Positions 34,361 through 46,606 of a stretch of DNA of 64,000 nt are shown one piece after another (positions within the stretch are counted from its first letter, which is position 1; each line of letters opens with the position of its first letter). The stretch lies in NCBI RefSeq assembly GCF_050624435.1, contig NC_134540.1, positions 105,677,739 to 105,741,738 of the forward strand, in the 5' to 3' direction. The stretch is from Tenrec ecaudatus. Taxonomy: Eukaryota > Chordata > Mammalia > Afrosoricida > Tenrecidae. Both the position numbers and the translations under genes were made by a program. The notes under the pieces are model-generated. The model had not been told where the DNA came from, made no database searches, and saw only the letters and a list, made by a program, of their open reading frames with translations.

Positions 34361-36206
34361 TGATGACCTCCTTTATTTCTTTTGTTCTGTTGAGGTTTTC
34401 TACATCTGTCTGCATTAATTTGGGGAGATAGTGAATTTCTAGATGTTCTTCCGTATCTTCTAGGTTATCAAACTTATTGGAGTACGGTATTTCATAGGCG
34501 TTTCTTATTCTTTTATTTCATTTGGATCTGTTGTGATCTCATTTTTCCCTCTAATTCTAGATATTTACATCTTTCCCCCCCTCTGTTATGTTTGCCAGTG
34601 TTTCGTCATTTGTCAGTCCTTTCAGAGAACCAACTTCTTGTATTGTGGATTTTTACCATTGTTTTTCTGTTTTCCAGTTCATTTGTTTCTGCTCCATCTT
34701 TATAGGTTATTTTCTCCTCTTATGGAAAGATTTCTATTGTTACTCTTGTTCTATTGTTGGAGGTGTGTTATTAATATCTTGATTTGAAATTTCTCCTATA
34801 TTTTTCATCTGTGCATTGATTGTTGTTAATTATCCTTTGATCACTGATTTTGCTGTGTCCCAAAGGTTTGTTTGGTGATGCTGAATTTTTGTCCTCATTT
34901 GCTTTAATGAATTTCTTAATTTAGTCATTATTTGATCTATTAAGTAGTATGTTGTCCAGTCTCTATACATCTGGCCTTATGTTCATTTTTGTATTGTTTA
35001 TTTACAGTTTTGAACATTATGGTCAGGGAAAATGGCTTGCACATTTCAATGTTTTTGAATTTATTAAGAGTGGCTTTATGGCCAACATGTAGTCTGCTCT
35101 ATACCATGTACTGTGCTGTTGTTGTCAGGAGTTGCCTGTATATGTGTAGGAGGTGGAGCTGGCTGTGTTGTTTCATTCTTCTGATTCTTTATTGAGTTTC
35201 TTTCCTGATAATCTGTGTACCCTTGAGAATGCGGTATTGAGGTCTCCTATTGTGCTGGCTGGATCTCTCTTCAACTCTGTAGGGTTTGACTGATGCCTTT
35301 TGAGGGTGTTTCATTGGGGGTGTATATGTTTACTATGGGCACATCTTCATATTCTTTTGTTCCTTTAATCATTATGTAATATCCATTCTTGTCTTTTATC
35401 ATGTTCTTTACTTTAAAGTCCATTTTATCAGAGGCTAATCTTGCCACTCCTGCTTCTTCTTTCTCAAGCTCCATTTTATTAAGTTTTTTATGGTTGCCAT
35501 TGGCTTGGTAGATTTTTCTCTATGTTTTGCTTTTTAGGGTTTTAAGTCTTTGAGCTTACGATGTGTTTCTGGTAGGCAACCCATAGATGGGTCTTGCTTT
35601 CTAACGCAGTCCGCTACTCTCTGTCTCTTGAGGAATGCATTTAATCATCAGCATTCAGTGTCATTATTGATATACTGTATATGCTCATGTATGAGCCAAG
35701 TTTCTCAGCACATTTTTATGCTGAAAGAGCCCCCCTGGGCTTATACTCGAGTGAGGGTCCCACTTACTTGTTCCCCAGTGCAGTGCGGTGTTCTCCTGTC
35801 TCTCCCGCTCATCTGCGGGCGCCCGCAGCCTCTGTGGGTGGTCGGATGACCGCTGATATCACCGCTCTGCTTTCTCCCTGCTCGCCGGCAGCCGTACTGG
35901 GCAAGAACCTGCCGGCTTCTGGGTGCTGGCACCTGGGGCGCACCGCATCCTTGTCAGATGAATGTCGATGCGGCCGCTCTTCTTCTCCGTTCTTCTCCAG
36001 GCTGTGACCCATGACGTAGCCTTTACAGCGTTACCTGTGCGTGGTCACGCCCCCTTGCTCCGCCCAAGCGTGGCTGAACACAAGTACCGGTCTGTCTGTG
36101 GTCTTGGATGTACAGTATGTTTATTTACAGTGCTTAGTCTGCATATTTTATTTGTTATTTTCTTATTGCCCTATCTGGACCCAGTGTTGGCAATGCTGGT
36201 ACAGAG

Positions 36207-36399
36207 CAGCCTGTGTTAGGGCTCATAATACACACGCTGCGTTGTGTACGCACTGTTACTGCATGTGTTGTGTTAGCACTTCCCAGACATGCGTTAACGC
36301 TGCGTATGCAGGGACGCAGCGCATGCAGGGACGCAGCGCATGCAGCGACGCAGCGCGTACACAACGCAGCGCATATATTAGGAGCCCCAACACAGGCTG
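36207..36399. repeat. 193-nt imperfect hairpin inside pogo copy 1
   Basis: The arms 36207-36251 and 36355-36399 are inverted repeats with 40 of 45 bases matching and no gap. The innermost 16 bases are exact (GCTGCGTTGTGTACGC and its complement). The loop of 103 nt carries the 17-bp tandem array. Confidence 0.9.
36302..36368. repeat. 17-bp tandem repeat, about 4 units
   Basis: Units GCGTATGCAGGGACGCA, GCGCATGCAGGGACGCA, GCGCATGCAGCGACGCA and a 16-bp variant GCGCGTACACAACGCA run in tandem. They are CpG-rich. Confidence 0.92.
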
Positions 36400-37950
36400 T
36401 CTATGCAAAGTCACGGCATCGCGTTCTGGAATATCATCAGCCTGCGTTTGGCTTCAAACTCTACAAGCCGCGTTGTGTCCATGTGGGAAGGCAGCGTGTG
36501 GAGTAACGAGCGCATGTAGTCACACTGTGTGTATAGTTACTGTGGACACCATGTTGTTTTTGTTGACCCTCTTTCCACTTACAGAGCTACTTTACTGCTT
36601 TTCTTTGAAATAAGTATTCAAAAACATTTAACCTACTGATGCCTCGATTAATGGAATTTTATTGGTATCTGTTTTTATTTTGAAATTTACCAGTAGCTGC
36701 TGCATTTCCCACCCCAGGCTTATACTCGAGTCAATAAGTTTTCCCATTTTTTGTGGTAAAATTGGGTGCCTCGGCTTATATTCGGGTCGGCTGATACTGA
36801 GTATATGCGGTATGTAGATCTACTGATGTCATTTTGCTGTGTGTGTTTTTGTGGGTTGTGAGTGTGTGTGTGCTTTTATTCGTGGTTTTATGCCCCCTCT
36901 AACTCCAGCTTGTGTTTAGTGCTGCTGTTAATTGTATTGGTTTCTGAGTGGTGTTGCCCGGTATGTTGCTCTCTGGATCGTTGTTGCCTTTTCGTTCATA
37001 GTGATTCTGTTCATATTTTTTTGGAATTCATATCTTGTTTTATGAATTCTTTTAACTTTTCCTTGTCTGGAAATACCATTATTTTTCCTTTGTATCTGCT
37101 GGTTATTGGATTCTTTGTTGGCAGTTTTGTCTTTCAGAATTTAATACATGCCACTCCATTGTCTTCTTGCCTGCATTGGTTCTACTGAGCTTCTCCCTAC
37201 TGGTTGTCCTTTGCAGGTGACGCTTCTTTTTCTCGAGCTGTCCTCAGGATTCTCTCCTTCTCCTTGAAATTGGAGAGCTTGATCATGGTATTCGATGATG
37301 TGTTTCTTTTGGAATCTATTCTGTTTGGAGTTCTCTCAGCTTCTCGAATAGTTATTTTCTTAACCATTGTGATGTTGGGAAACGTTTATTCCATGGGTTC
37401 TCATATAAATTCCCCTGTAGATTTTGTTTGTTTCTTCTTGTTCCAGCATCACGATGAGATGTCGATTGCTTTCTCCACACCCTTCTCAAGCTTACTTCAG
37501 ATTCCTTCGTTGACTGTTTCTCTCACCAGTTGATGTTTGTTGATTGTTTCTCGCATCAGTTATAGTCAGAATAATTATCTTTGAACCCACTGATTTGATT
37601 TCTCTTTTCTTCCATTTCATTACTCAAGTCTTACCATGCTGTCTAATTCTGTTTTACTGCTTATCTTTTGGGATTTCCTTGGATGTAGGGATTCTCATTT
37701 TTTAATTCCTTCCATTGTACTTATGAGTATCCCCCCATATTTGGAAGAGTATTCCCAGCATACTGTAAAGACACCTAAACATAATTATTTTAAATTCTAT
37801 TTATGGTATTTTCAGTGCTTGTCTTTCAGAGTACTCCATTGGGTTTGGGGGACTCTCTGTTGTGCTTGTTTTGCTTGATCTTTGGGGTGTACTGCAGTCG
37901 ACTGATGTTTCTGCAGCATTGTGGTACAGCTATTAGTTGTGTGTGAGCTA

Positions 37951-39311
37951 CTTGGTCATGGAGAAGTAGTGGACTCTCTTGAGTGAAGTGGGAAAATAAA
38001 AGCCAGAAAACACACCGAGGGGAAATGGAGAAAGAGGGGGGTGGGGTGTCGAGATGAGTAAGTTGGAAATGTGGGGGCAGAGGGACTGAAGAGAGAGAAT
38101 AAAGTCATAGTAATAATAATAAGTGGCCATCTGAATAAGATAAGAGGTTTCTAAAAATAATGGGAAATGTCCTATAAAAGGGGTATTAGGAATTAAAAGA
38201 TACTGTGTAAATATCTTTCCCAAGGAAAAGGAGAGGAGTAGAAAGAGATGGTGAGTGGAGCAGGAGACAAGTGTAAGCAAATAATTAGACCAGAAGAAAG
38301 GGATTTATGTACATACTTGTTTAGAAGAAAAAGTAGCATTAAAGAAGAAATTAGAAAGAGAAAGTACAGAGAGAAGGAAGGAAAAAGAAAGACGGATAGG
38401 AAGATAGAAGGAAAAGGAAGAAAATGAAGAAGAAGCAAAAGTATAAAGAGATAGAGGAACTCAGCAGCAAGAGATGGGGGTGTGGTGGGGGTGTGGCTGC
38501 AGAGTCTGTTGTTACTGCATCATGAAAGCAAAACTTCCATTTTGTTTAAAAAAACAACCAAAGTTGATAATTTAGTGGTTGTGCCTGGATCTGTGGTGGA
38601 GTTGGCAGGCGTGTCTCTGTCTGCCCAGGAGGTTGTGCATCCACAGGGGTATGGGACCCACGCCAGAAGAGAAAATAAGAGAGATCATATTCTTTTACAA
38701 AGAATAAAACAAAACAAAACAGAAATACAACCGCCGCCCCCCTACCACCCCCCCCCCCAAAAAAAAGAGAATTAAAAAAAAATTGCTGATTGGATGGCAA
38801 TTCCCAATCCTTTGGCAGTGTGTGTGCCTGCATCCACTCTGCAGGTGATGGGGGGGGGGCGGGACCTGGGGGGAAAGGTGCTGGGAAAGGAAGAAAGGGA
38901 GAGAGAGAGGAAAACAACAGAGAAATAAAGAATAAAGGATGGGGGAGGGGGTTGCTTAGAGGGGCCTCCTGTACCAGGTAGGAGGCTGTCTGCAGGAAGT
39001 CTCTGAATGGTCTGCTATCCACACAGGCCCTTAGAAGTTAAGGTAAGAGGTTTGCAGCTCGGGCTGCTGGTCCATGGTGAAGGGCACTCAGTAACAGTCA
39101 GCAGACATTTCTGAGCTCCAGTTTTAAGAACCATTGGTGTACTTAGATTTTAAGTTGCTTTTCTGGCTTCCAGGGAGTGCAGGACTTCCCATGTGATAGG
39201 ATTTCTCTGGCAGTTGTTGAGATCTTGTGCGTGTTACCTGGCAGCCGCCCTCCTAGGAAGTTTATTTTTGACAAAGAATGGAAGAGCTGGAGGAACACCT
39301 GCCCATTCCTT
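37951..39311. other. Unresolved L1 5' flank / low-complexity block
   Basis: Purine-rich stretches (38300-38460), homopolymer C at 38744-38758 and G at 38851-38859. Probably the L1 5' UTR plus unplaced text. Open frames here are not convincing genes. Confidence 0.4.
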
Positions 39312-39383
39312 AGAAAAACCATTATCCTTAAATAAATAAATTAATTAAAAAAATTTTTTTTAAAGAAAGAAAAACCATTATCC
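39312..39383. repeat. A/T-rich insert with 16-bp direct repeats
   Basis: AGAAAAACCATTATCC occurs exactly at 39312-39327 and again at 39368-39383. Between them are 40 bases of A/T-rich tail-like sequence only (TTAAATAAATAAATTAATTA...). This looks like a target duplication around an L1 product that carried little more than a poly(A) tail. Confidence 0.65.
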
Positions 39384-39837
39384 ACCTCTCCAAAGGTTCG
39401 TCCTTCAAAATGGCTTAGGATCATCCTTTTACTCCTGACTTCCTAAAGCAGAGCTGTGAGAATCTATCTTTTACCAGTTTCAGAGGCCAACTGATCTTTG
39501 ACAAGTCGCAGCTAATTGAAAGTTTAATGTATTAGGCCACGGGATTGATGTTGATCATTTATGTTTAAAGCTATAACATTAAAATCTTTCTCTCTTTTTT
39601 TTTATACCAAAAGGTAGTTTATTATTTCATAAGTTAATACTTAAATAAGAACAATGAAAGAGGTACACAGAATTAGATTATAAGAAAGAGTTTTAAAGTA
39701 TTAATGAACAATACTCAATAAAGCCCGACAAATCCAATAAAACTGTTAAAGTTCTTTCCATACTACTTCTTTTTTTTGGGGGGGGGGTTCGTTCTTATTC
39801 TTTTTTTTAATTAATTAATTTATTAATTAATTTATAT
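39384..39837. other. No recognised feature
   Basis: AT-rich. A poly-G stretch at 39778-39787 follows poly-T. Confidence 0.4.
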
Positions 39838-39940
39838 TTTATTAGGGGCTCATACATCTCTTATCACAATCCATACATATACATATACATACATCAATTG
39901 TATAAAGCACATCCGTACATTCTTTGCCCTAATCATTTTC
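39838..39940 (-). repeat. L1 3' end, antisense, outer copy
   Basis: TTTTATTAGGGGCTCATACATC to CTTTGCCCTAATCATTTTC, then interrupted by the poly-T of the next L1. Confidence 0.75.
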
Positions 39941-39944
39941 TTTC

Positions 39945-42440
39945 TTTCTTTTTTTTTAAATCTTTTTATTGGGGCTCATAAGGCTCTTATCACAGTCTGT
40001 ACATACATCAAATGAGCAAAGCACCCTTATACATTCGTTGCACTCGTCACTCTCATAATTCACCTTCCACTTGGGTTGCTGGAATCAGCTCGGTTTCCCT
40101 TTTTTTTCCCCCATCCCCCTCCCTCCCCGATCCCACCCCTGGTCCCTTGATAGTTTATAAATAATTATTATATCTTATCTTACACTCCCCGGTGTCTCCC
40201 CTCACCCGCCTCCCCCTTGACAATCTCCCAGAGAGGAGGTTACACATAGATCTCCGAGATCGGTTCTCCCTTTCTACACCCCCTTCCCTCCTGGTGTCGC
40301 CTCTCCCACCGCTGGTGTTGAAGGGTTCGTCTGTCCTAGATTCCCTGTGCCACCAGATCCCCACTGCACCGCTGTACATCCTCTGGTACAACCAGGTCCA
40401 CAAGGCAAGGTAGGATTGGGGTCATGATGATTGGGAGGGGAGGAAGCGTTCAGGAACTAGAGGAAGGTTTTGAGTTTCATTGTTGTTACACTGAACCCTG
40501 TGTGGCCCATCTACTCCTCACTACCCCTCTGGAAGGGGTGTTCAGCTCTCTACAGGTGGGCATTGGGTCCCCATCATGCACTCCCTTTCTTTCACGGTGA
40601 TGTGATTCTCACCACCACCCCACCTTTGATGTTGGAGACCTGGTCTTCTCTGTCCTTCATGGTCACCTATGTTGGTGTGCTGTTTCCGTGTGGGCTCGGT
40701 TGCTTCTGGGCTAGATGGCCGCTTGTTTGCTTTCAAGCCTTTAAGTCCCCAGACGCTATATCTCTCAGTAGCCGGGCACCATCCGCCTTCTTCACCACAC
40801 TTGCTTATGCACACTTTCGTCTTCAGCCATTATGTGAGGAAGGTGATCACACAATGATTGTTTTTGTTCCTTTGTATCTGCTACATGGTCCATTCAACAC
40901 CTTGTGTTCGCTTAGGCCGTGTGCTTCTTCTCTGTGGGCTTTGTTGCTTCTGAGCTAGATGGCCGCTTATTTGCCTTCAAGCCTTTAAGACCCCAGACGC
41001 TATATCTTTTTTTGATAGCCGGGCACCATCAGCTTTCTTCACCACATTTGCTTACACACACGGCTGTCTTCAGTGATCATGTCGGGAAGATGGGTATCCT
41101 GCAATGGCTGCTTAGCAGGGCGAGGTGCTATTGTATTGGGGGATTATGCATGAGGAGGCCCAATGTCCATCTGCTACCCTACTACTGAACCTATAAATAT
41201 ATGCATATAAATCTATTGCCCCCATAAACATAAATATATTTACATATGTACATGTCTGTATTTAGGCTTCTCTGTATGCACTTTGCCTCCTACTCCTTTC
41301 CTCTATTTCCTTTCGCTTTCCTCCCGACCCATTACCATGTTTGGCCTTCATTCTGGATTCAGTAGTTCCTCTCAGTTACCTTGCTCTTGGTCACTCCCTT
41401 CCAGTCCTCCCCTCCCCTCCCTCCTCTGGTTTAGAACCATTCGCTGTTCCCTTGTTTCTGTGTTGGGCGACACCTCCTCCCTTCCCCTACCTCCCACGCT
41501 CTCATGTCCCTCCAGAACCATTGGTCCTGTTGTTTTCTTCTCTCATTATTTGTCCAGCCTATCTTGTCTAGGTGGACCTGCTGATATAGTAATATGTGCA
41601 TACAAATGCAGATGACTTTGACAGTGCCTAAGTGGCACATATGAACATGGCTTTGACAGAAGCAACATCGACACGCTGATAAGCAGAAAAGCCACTAACA
41701 TACAAAATTTACAAGGTAAAAAACAAAACAAATTTAAAAAGACTAAGCAAAAAGATAGCAAATATTAAAAGAAAAATTGCTAGTAGTTCAAGGTCCTTTT
41801 GTTGGCCTTTAGACCATCCTTTATACTCCCTTGGGCTCCCTTTGCTCTGCTTCTTCCGCTGCTCCATTGCACGCCCCCAGTGTTTGCCTCAGTGTGGCGG
41901 GGTCAGCCCAGTCGCCCATCCCCCATTGTGTCTCAGGTGCTGTCCCATGTAGGGCCATGTGTTGGTGCAGGATGTCGTATCTCCTAGTGTGGTCAGCTGA
42001 ATGGTCCTCTCTGTATGACGGGCCCTTCTAGCTGGTCTATCGACTTTGGGCTTGGTGGACCCAGGTGTACTCCACTACGTCCTTTCTCCTTCTTTTGTTT
42101 CAGCTTCCTTCTGGATGTGGTGTGGTGGGTCAGTTCCTTTCCCACTCCAGATGATCTATTTTTGTTTTCTGTGGTATTCCCTTCGAGTGTGGGGGTCGGC
42201 CTAATTCTGGTTTGGGCCAGCTTGTCGTCCAGCCTCTTTGTGTAGACCTCTGTACTTTGCGTTGCCCTCCTTGTTTAGTGTGCCGTGTTGGGGTCCGTAT
42301 GCATGTTCCAGATCTGTGGGGACACAACCGATACTCTCCCCCGGGTGGGTTAGTACCCTGCCCCCCCCATACCATCCATTCAGAAAATCTTTCTCTTTTT
42401 AATAAACTCACTATAGTATCAATTTCAAGTGAAGAAATCA
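39945..42440 (-). repeat. Long L1 3' UTR, antisense
   Basis: Starts with a T-rich tail and TTTTTATTGGGGCTCATAAG. It contains two similar blocks (TAGATGGCCGCTTGTTTGC at about 40710 and TAGATGGCCGCTTATTTGCC at about 40958), then pyrimidine-rich text to 42400. The 3' UTR region is about 2.5 kb with no ORF2 recognised, which suggests an unusually long 3' UTR for this L1 type. Confidence 0.7.
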
Positions 42441-42449
42441 CAACCCTGT

Positions 42450-44890
42450 AAATGAATAATAACAATGAACAAATTAGTGATACATTTATTTATAATAACC
42501 TTTGTTCCCCACGATTATTTATAATAATACTTTAACCTTAAATGCCACTTTTACTAGATAATCTGTATGCACATTATTTAGCATGGTATATTTTATTTAC
42601 GAGATAAGACCCTTTCTATTCCTCTTTTTTCTGAGTCTTTATCACGAACTACGGTAATTTTTCAAATGCTTTTTATATACTGATTGATATGATTGTATAA
42701 TTCCTTTTTAAAAAAAATCTTGTTAGGACTTTCAAGTCCTTGCATTACTTGCAATATTGGAAACCTACTCTGCCATTTTCACCTTCTTCTGACTGTATGC
42801 ATCTGTGCCTTCCTACAATTGTAACATAGAGATAGACAACTAGACCAAAAAGAATCCATGGAGATAGAGGTATATTTGTTCAACTGCCAGTCTTTGTCCC
42901 AGTTGCATCTGTCTGAATTAGTACTCATTTAAATTTTTTCTTCTGAAAGTAGTCTTAAATAATGAACCTGTCGATTTAAATTACACTCAGTATTTTCCAT
43001 GAGCAAACATGGAGCTATTAAAATTTCCCTGTAATAGTGATCGCAGGGTGGGGGGCGGGGATCTTGTTAATATGGTGGATTGCATTTATTTGTAAAAATA
43101 TTGAATCAGTCTTGATCCCAAGAAATCGCCCTGCTTCATTATAATGCACAGTTCTTTTTACAGACTGGTAAATTATCTTTGCCAACATCTTAAGATAATT
43201 TTGCATCTACAATCATGAGGAATCGACCAGCAGTTTTCTTCTTTTTACTTTGTGCAATTTTGGTACCAGAATAAATTGCATTATTAAACATTACTTCTGT
43301 GTTAGTCTGGTTAGATTAGAGAAACAAATTCATAGACACTCATATGTGTATAAGAAAGAATTTATATACAGGAGCAATCGAATAGTGAGAAAACATCCCA
43401 GCCCAGTCCAGATCAAGTCCATAAATCCGATATAAGTTCATATGTCCAATACCAATCTATAAAGTCCTCTTCAGACTCACAAAACACATGCAATGACCCC
43501 GAATTCAGGAAGCTCACAGTGGGCACAAAATCTTGTGGATCCAGTGGCAGCAGAAGCATCTCAGTGTTGGCAGGGGTCTCCATGTGACTCCTCCAGCTCC
43601 CAGGGTACAGGCTCTATCAGCATAGCACTATGTGTCTTGTCAGTAGAGCATCTCTCAGGGAGTGAGCAGAGAGTCTTACAGGGAGTGATCCTAGAGAGAG
43701 TGTGTCTCCCACCTCCAAGGAGGAAATACAGGAGTTCCCAGAATCCTCAGGAGAAGGCCATGCCCACACAGAGGCCTCATTGGCTATGACCTGATTGACA
43801 GGCTAGACTCCACTCCTTCACTCTGAATCCTCAAATTGACACCAGATTATGTAACTACCACAACTTCCTTCTTTGTTTTTCTGGGGGTGATTAGGTAAAA
43901 TTGGTATTCATTCTCCTGTCAACAGTAGAATTATCTGGTAAAGCAATCTGGGCATGGACTTTTCTTGGAAATTTAAAAAATGATCAATTAAATACCCTTT
44001 ACCATTAGATGGATATTTAAATGAACTATTTTATATTAAGTAAGTGTGGTGTTTTGTATTTTGGGGGAATTGGTTAATTTTTCCCTAAGTTACCAACTTT
44101 ATGCATGCAGAGCAGCTTTTTATACAGGTTCTGTCATGACATCCCTGGGTTATTCCTGATGTTTGTATTTTGTGTGCTCTTTCTTTTTCTGTTTGTTAAG
44201 ATTTGTCCATTTCATTGATTTTTGTTAAAGAATTAGCGCTTAGGAAATTACTGACCAACTCTTCAATTGACTTTATCTATCGTTCTTCTGATTTGAATTC
44301 TCTTGATTTCTCCTCTTTATTAGCTTATTCCTTCTGCTTGCTATGCCTTTATTTTGTTCTTTTTCTGGGTTCTTGAAGTGGAAAGTTAGATCATTGTCTT
44401 GGGATGTTTGGCTCTTTTCTAACATGTTTTCGGTTCTATAAATTTCCTTTTTGGCGTTATATTAGCTGTGGCCTACAAATTTTGGTATGTTGTGTTTTAA
44501 TCTTCATTCTATATTGTTTTATAGCCTTTGAAGACTTTATTTTGACCAAGAAATTATTAGAAGACTATTGCTTAGTTTCCAAATACTTTTATGAGACTGC
44601 TATTATATTTTTATTGCTGATTTCTAATTTTATTCTACTGTAGTTAGAGAACATACTCTGTATGACCTCAGTTTTGAAAAATGTCTTGAGCTTTGTTTTA
44701 TGTCTAGGGCATTGTCTGTTTAGATATATTTTCCCTTGGCCTGAGACTTTTATTTTAAAAACTAACTTTTTGTTTACTTAATTTTCTATTTCATTCATTT
44801 CCACTATAATCCTTATTTCCTTCCTCCTGCTTGTTTTGGGTTTAGTATGCGTTTCTTTTTCCAGGGTCTTATGATAGGAGATTCGATTTT
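42450..44890 (-). repeat. Old L1 ORF2 region, antisense, split by a solo LTR
   Basis: GTTAATATGGTGGATTGCAT and CAATCATGAGGAATCGACC at 43070-43230 are antisense L1M ORF2 passages. The text resumes after 43863 (GTAAAATTGGTATTCATTC). Later TTTGTCCATTTCATTGATTTT belongs to the same region. Confidence 0.65.
43298..43862 (-). repeat. Solo LTR, 565 bp, TSD ACTTC
   Basis: TGTGTTAGTCTGGTTAGATT to ATGTAACTACCACA, with perfect ACTTC duplications at 43293-43297 and 43863-43867. This is the longest copy in the window. Orientation is minus relative to the copy at 32706. Confidence 0.9.
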
Positions 44891-44899
44891 TTTAAATTT

Positions 44900-46480
44900 G
44901 AGATTTTTTCTTAAATTTAATAGCTGTTAGCATACCCATAAATAATGCATCTATCATTACAATTTGGAAACATTATTACCCCTAAAAAGAAATCACATGG
45001 CCCTTATCTGCCTCTACTCAAACTACTCAAACTCCCACCACCTCCTCCCAAGTTCTAGTCCACCACTAATTTATTTTCTACTTGTATCAATGTGCTTATT
45101 GCATACATAAAATTGAATAATAAAATGGTTCATCACTTATGACTAATTTATTTTGCTAACCATGGTGTTTTCAGGATTTATCCATCTTCCAACTATACCA
45201 ATGCTGCATTTTTATTCAATCATATGGATATACCACACTTTAAAAAATTCATTTATCAGTCTATAGACATTTGAGTTATTTCTCCTTTTTGTCTATAAAT
45301 AATGCACTATAAACATTCATGTACAAGTTGAAAACAGTTGTTTTCAACTTTCTTGGGTCTATGCCTCAGAGAGCACTTTATTTATAATAGGTGCACTCGG
45401 AGGCACCTACTAGTCTCACGATAACTCTATATTCAACCATTTGAGGAACTGTCAACCTGTTTTCTAAAAATGGCTGTATTATTCTAAACTCCAATCAACA
45501 GTCTATGAGGCTACTAATTTCTTCAATGTTTCTTAATATCTATATTTTTATTATAACCATCTATCACGAGATGGATTCGTTTTATCCTATGGATGGTGTG
45601 CTGTTTCCCTGGTAACACTGCTCAGTATGAGTGGAACTACAGATTCAGACATTTGGTGTATGTGCTTGGCTAAGAAACCAATGGGCCGAAGCTACCATCT
45701 GTGAGTTTTATCTCCTTGTGACTTTGGTTTGCATTTCACTGTTGGGTAATGATGTGCAGCATCTTTCCACAACCTATTGTTCAGTTATTTACCTTTTTGG
45801 GAAAAAATGTCTAGTGAAACTATTTGCCCATATTAAAAATTGGATTCTTTTTCTTTTATTATGGGATCATAGGGATTCTTTGTATGTTCTAAATACAAGT
45901 ACCTTATCAGATATATGATTTGCAAAAATTTTTCTCCCATTTTGTCCATTGTCTTTTCATTTGTTGGATGACATGATTTTGGAGTATATTTTTTCATTTT
46001 AGTGAAGCTTGATTGATGTTTTGGTTGCTTGTGAATTTGATGACCTACCTGACAAAACATTGCTTATCCCCAAACCACCATGTTTTTCTTCTAGCAATTG
46101 TAGAGTTTTAGTGCCTTCATTTAGGTTTTTAATCCATTTTGAATTATTTTTGGCATACAGTTTGAAGTGGGGTCCAATTTAATTCTTTTGCAGTTGTATA
46201 TCCAGTTGTGCCAGCATTACTGATTGAAAAAATCGCCCCCTGTCGCTGAACTGCCTTGTCACCATTATAGAAAAAAATCAAATGGCAAAAAAAAAAAATC
46301 TCAGTTCTATTCTATTGCTATTTACATCTATCATTATGCCAGTAACAAAAGATGCTTTGTAGTATATTTGAAATTGGGAAACATGAATCCTCCAACTCTA
46401 TTGTTCTTTTTCATGATTATCTTGATGATTCTGGGCTTCTTGCATTTCTACATACATTTTAGAATCAGCTTCTTGAGTTT
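44900..46480 (-). repeat. Old L1M antisense 3' UTR and ORF2 end
   Basis: Contains CACTATAAACATTCATGTAC, GATTTGCAAAAATTTTTCTCC and AATTCTTTTGCAGTTGTATATC, classical antisense L1M text. Confidence 0.65.
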
Positions 46481-46499
46481 TTCAAAAAAGTAAATGGCT

Positions 46500-46606
46500 G
46501 CCTCTGACTTCGTTAGCACTACAAAAGTAAAGTTATATGGCCTGAAGAACCTAACTACTCACTATGTGACCTTTTGCAGAAAAAGTTTGTCGACCCCTAG
46601 TCTAGA
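46500..46606 (+). mobile_element. hAT-Charlie-type DNA transposon end
   Basis: TGACCTTTTGCAGAAAAAGTTTG followed by TCGACCCCTAG is a variant of the terminal motif of hAT-Charlie non-autonomous elements. The 5' end was not identified. Confidence 0.55.

Larger units (their letters stand above)
35675..36810 (+). mobile_element. Pogo-like DNA transposon, copy 1 (TA target)
   Basis: Left end CTGTATATGCTCATGTATGAGCC and right end reading GAGTATATGCGG are inverted, flanked by TA at 35673-35674 and 36811-36812. The host L1 text joins cleanly across it. The sub-terminal right text (CTTATACTCGAGTCAATAAG, then GCCTCGGCTTATATTCGGG) is shared with copy 2 at 57688-58598. The interior is GC-rich and lacks the transposase tail seen in copy 2. 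It holds the hairpin and 17-bp repeats described separately. Confidence 0.8.
34365..37950 (-). repeat. L1 5' half antisense (ORF2 endonuclease side), split by a pogo element
   Basis: The minus frame 35474-35271 reads EEAGVARLASDKMDF then MIKDKNGYYIMIKGT and IVNIYTPNE, the N-terminal endonuclease of L1 ORF2. Text from 36813 rightward continues the same L1 where TCATTATTGATA stopped at 35674 and probably covers ORF1 and the 5' UTR. Many stops are present, so it is not active. Confidence 0.7.

Noticed and set aside
34533-34787. Hydrophobic membrane-protein-like frames
   Set aside because: Antisense translation of A-rich L1 gives Phe/Leu-rich frames. No real gene.
36302-36368. CRISPR-like array
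   Set aside because: Units of 17 bp are contiguous with no spacers, in a mammalian genome.
36041-36613. 190-codon plus-strand frame in pogo copy 1
   Set aside because: Runs through the 17-bp tandem repeat and hairpin. It has no transposase motif and is explained by the repeat structure.
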